Of a stretch of 64,000 bases of DNA, positions 63,747-64,000 are shown piece after piece (position 1 is the stretch's first letter; each line of letters opens with the position of its first letter). A program made the position numbers and the translations under genes. The notes beneath the pieces were generated by a model. It was not told where the DNA came from, made no database searches, and saw nothing but the letters and a program-made list of their open reading frames with translations. This DNA is from Janthinobacterium sp. (GTDB lineage: Bacteria; Pseudomonadota; Gammaproteobacteria; Burkholderiales; Burkholderiaceae_D), in assembly GCA_003133225.1 (NCBI GenBank), contig PKWL01000120.1:1-64000 (forward strand), in the 5' to 3' direction.

Positions 63747-64000
63747 TTAGTCTGCGGCGACACGGACTATGAGCTTGCCAAAGTTCTTGCCTTCAAGTAG
63801 TCCGATGAAGGCTTGCGGCGCGTTTTCCAGGCCGTCCACGATATCTTCGCGGAACTTGATCTTGCCCTCCTTGAGCCAAGCGTTCATCTGGGCGAAAAAT
63901 TCGTCGTAGCGCTGGCCGTAGTCGAAGATGATGAAGCCTTGCACCTTGAGGCGCTTGGTGAGGATGGACCGCATCAGCAAGCCCATGCGGTCCGGGCCTT
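63747..64000 (-). CDS. NADP-dependent oxidoreductase (MDR family), C-terminal part
   Basis: This is the last ~84 residues of a medium-chain dehydrogenase/reductase of the zinc-independent, NADP-dependent type (YncB/curcumin-reductase-like). Landmarks are GFIIFDYGQRYDEFFAQMNA, then LKEGKIKFREDIVDGLENAP and FGKLIVRVAAD. The reading frame is open to the window edge (GPDRMGLL) and the N-terminal and cofactor domains lie outside. It is followed 26 bases later by the Hsp31-like gene on the same strand, probably co-transcribed. Confidence 0.9.
   Translation of the reverse strand, partial: GPDRMGLLMRSILTKRLKVQGFIIFDYGQRYDEFFAQMNAWLKEGKIKFREDIVDGLENAPQAFIGLLEGKNFGKLIVRVAAD

Noticed and set aside
1-64000. 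CRISPR arrays, tRNA and rRNA genes
   Set aside because: No regularly spaced repeats and no tRNA T-arm-like signatures in a plausible cloverleaf context were recognised by eye; none reported.

Overview
The window reads as chromosomal DNA of a Gram-negative betaproteobacterium, most likely Burkholderiales and probably Oxalobacteraceae-like. Reasons: a Burkholderiales-type porin, monomeric NADP-dependent isocitrate dehydrogenase, PurT, DUF2058 and DUF3297 proteins, a divergent GcvA-like LysR/EamA pair, long multi-sensor GGDEF-EAL proteins, and moderate-to-high GC. No rRNA, tRNA or CRISPR array was seen. Bases 1-111 form a fold-back inverted repeat of the gene they lie in, which looks like an assembly or amplification chimera at a contig end.

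Layout. 0.1-7 kb: the end of an acyl-CoA synthetase, a two-TM potassium channel with an RCK domain, an exported Ala/Lys-rich repeat protein, a small HTH protein, a TM2 protein and a lipoprotein. 7-28 kb: the housekeeping core, with a Na/Ca exchanger-like protein, YbaK, isocitrate dehydrogenase, GlcG/HbpS-like, OsmC-like, acylphosphatase, a YajR-like MFS transporter and a Na/Pi cotransporter. Three large cyclic-di-GMP proteins (8.4, 19.9 and 24.7 kb) sit among them. Two share nearly the same GGDEF-EAL output behind different sensors; the third has a degenerate GGDEF motif.

30-42 kb: an accessory region. It holds a protein that resembles the archaeo-eukaryotic primase domain of TOTE-type systems but lacks the catalytic acidic residues, an NTF2-like protein, and a divergent cluster of four exported proteins, three of which share one TPR module. 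Several small secreted proteins or lipoproteins follow, then a decayed SDR/cupin pair and a decayed SRPBCC gene. 42-51 kb: an AT-rich acyltransferase that looks transferred, LysR/EamA, an LCM-type methyltransferase, an IS66 remnant, a 19-residue hydrophobic peptide and an esterase with two C-terminal repeats. 51-64 kb: metabolic and stress genes again (purT, Asp/Glu racemase, two DJ-1/PfpI proteins, isoaspartyl peptidase, exonuclease III, porin, YbhB, DUF3297, dienelactone hydrolase, oxidoreductase).

The strongest overall signal is gene decay. At least eight recognisable genes are broken by frameshifts, stops or truncation: an isoprenylcysteine-methyltransferase-like gene, a tyrosine recombinase, an SDR, a cupin, an SRPBCC gene, IS66 tnpA, an alpha/beta hydrolase and a nitroreductase. 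The best candidates for something undescribed are the degenerate primase-like protein (30.3-31.1 kb), the shared-module TPR cluster (32.5-36.6 kb) and the tandem-repeat esterase (48.5-49.9 kb).
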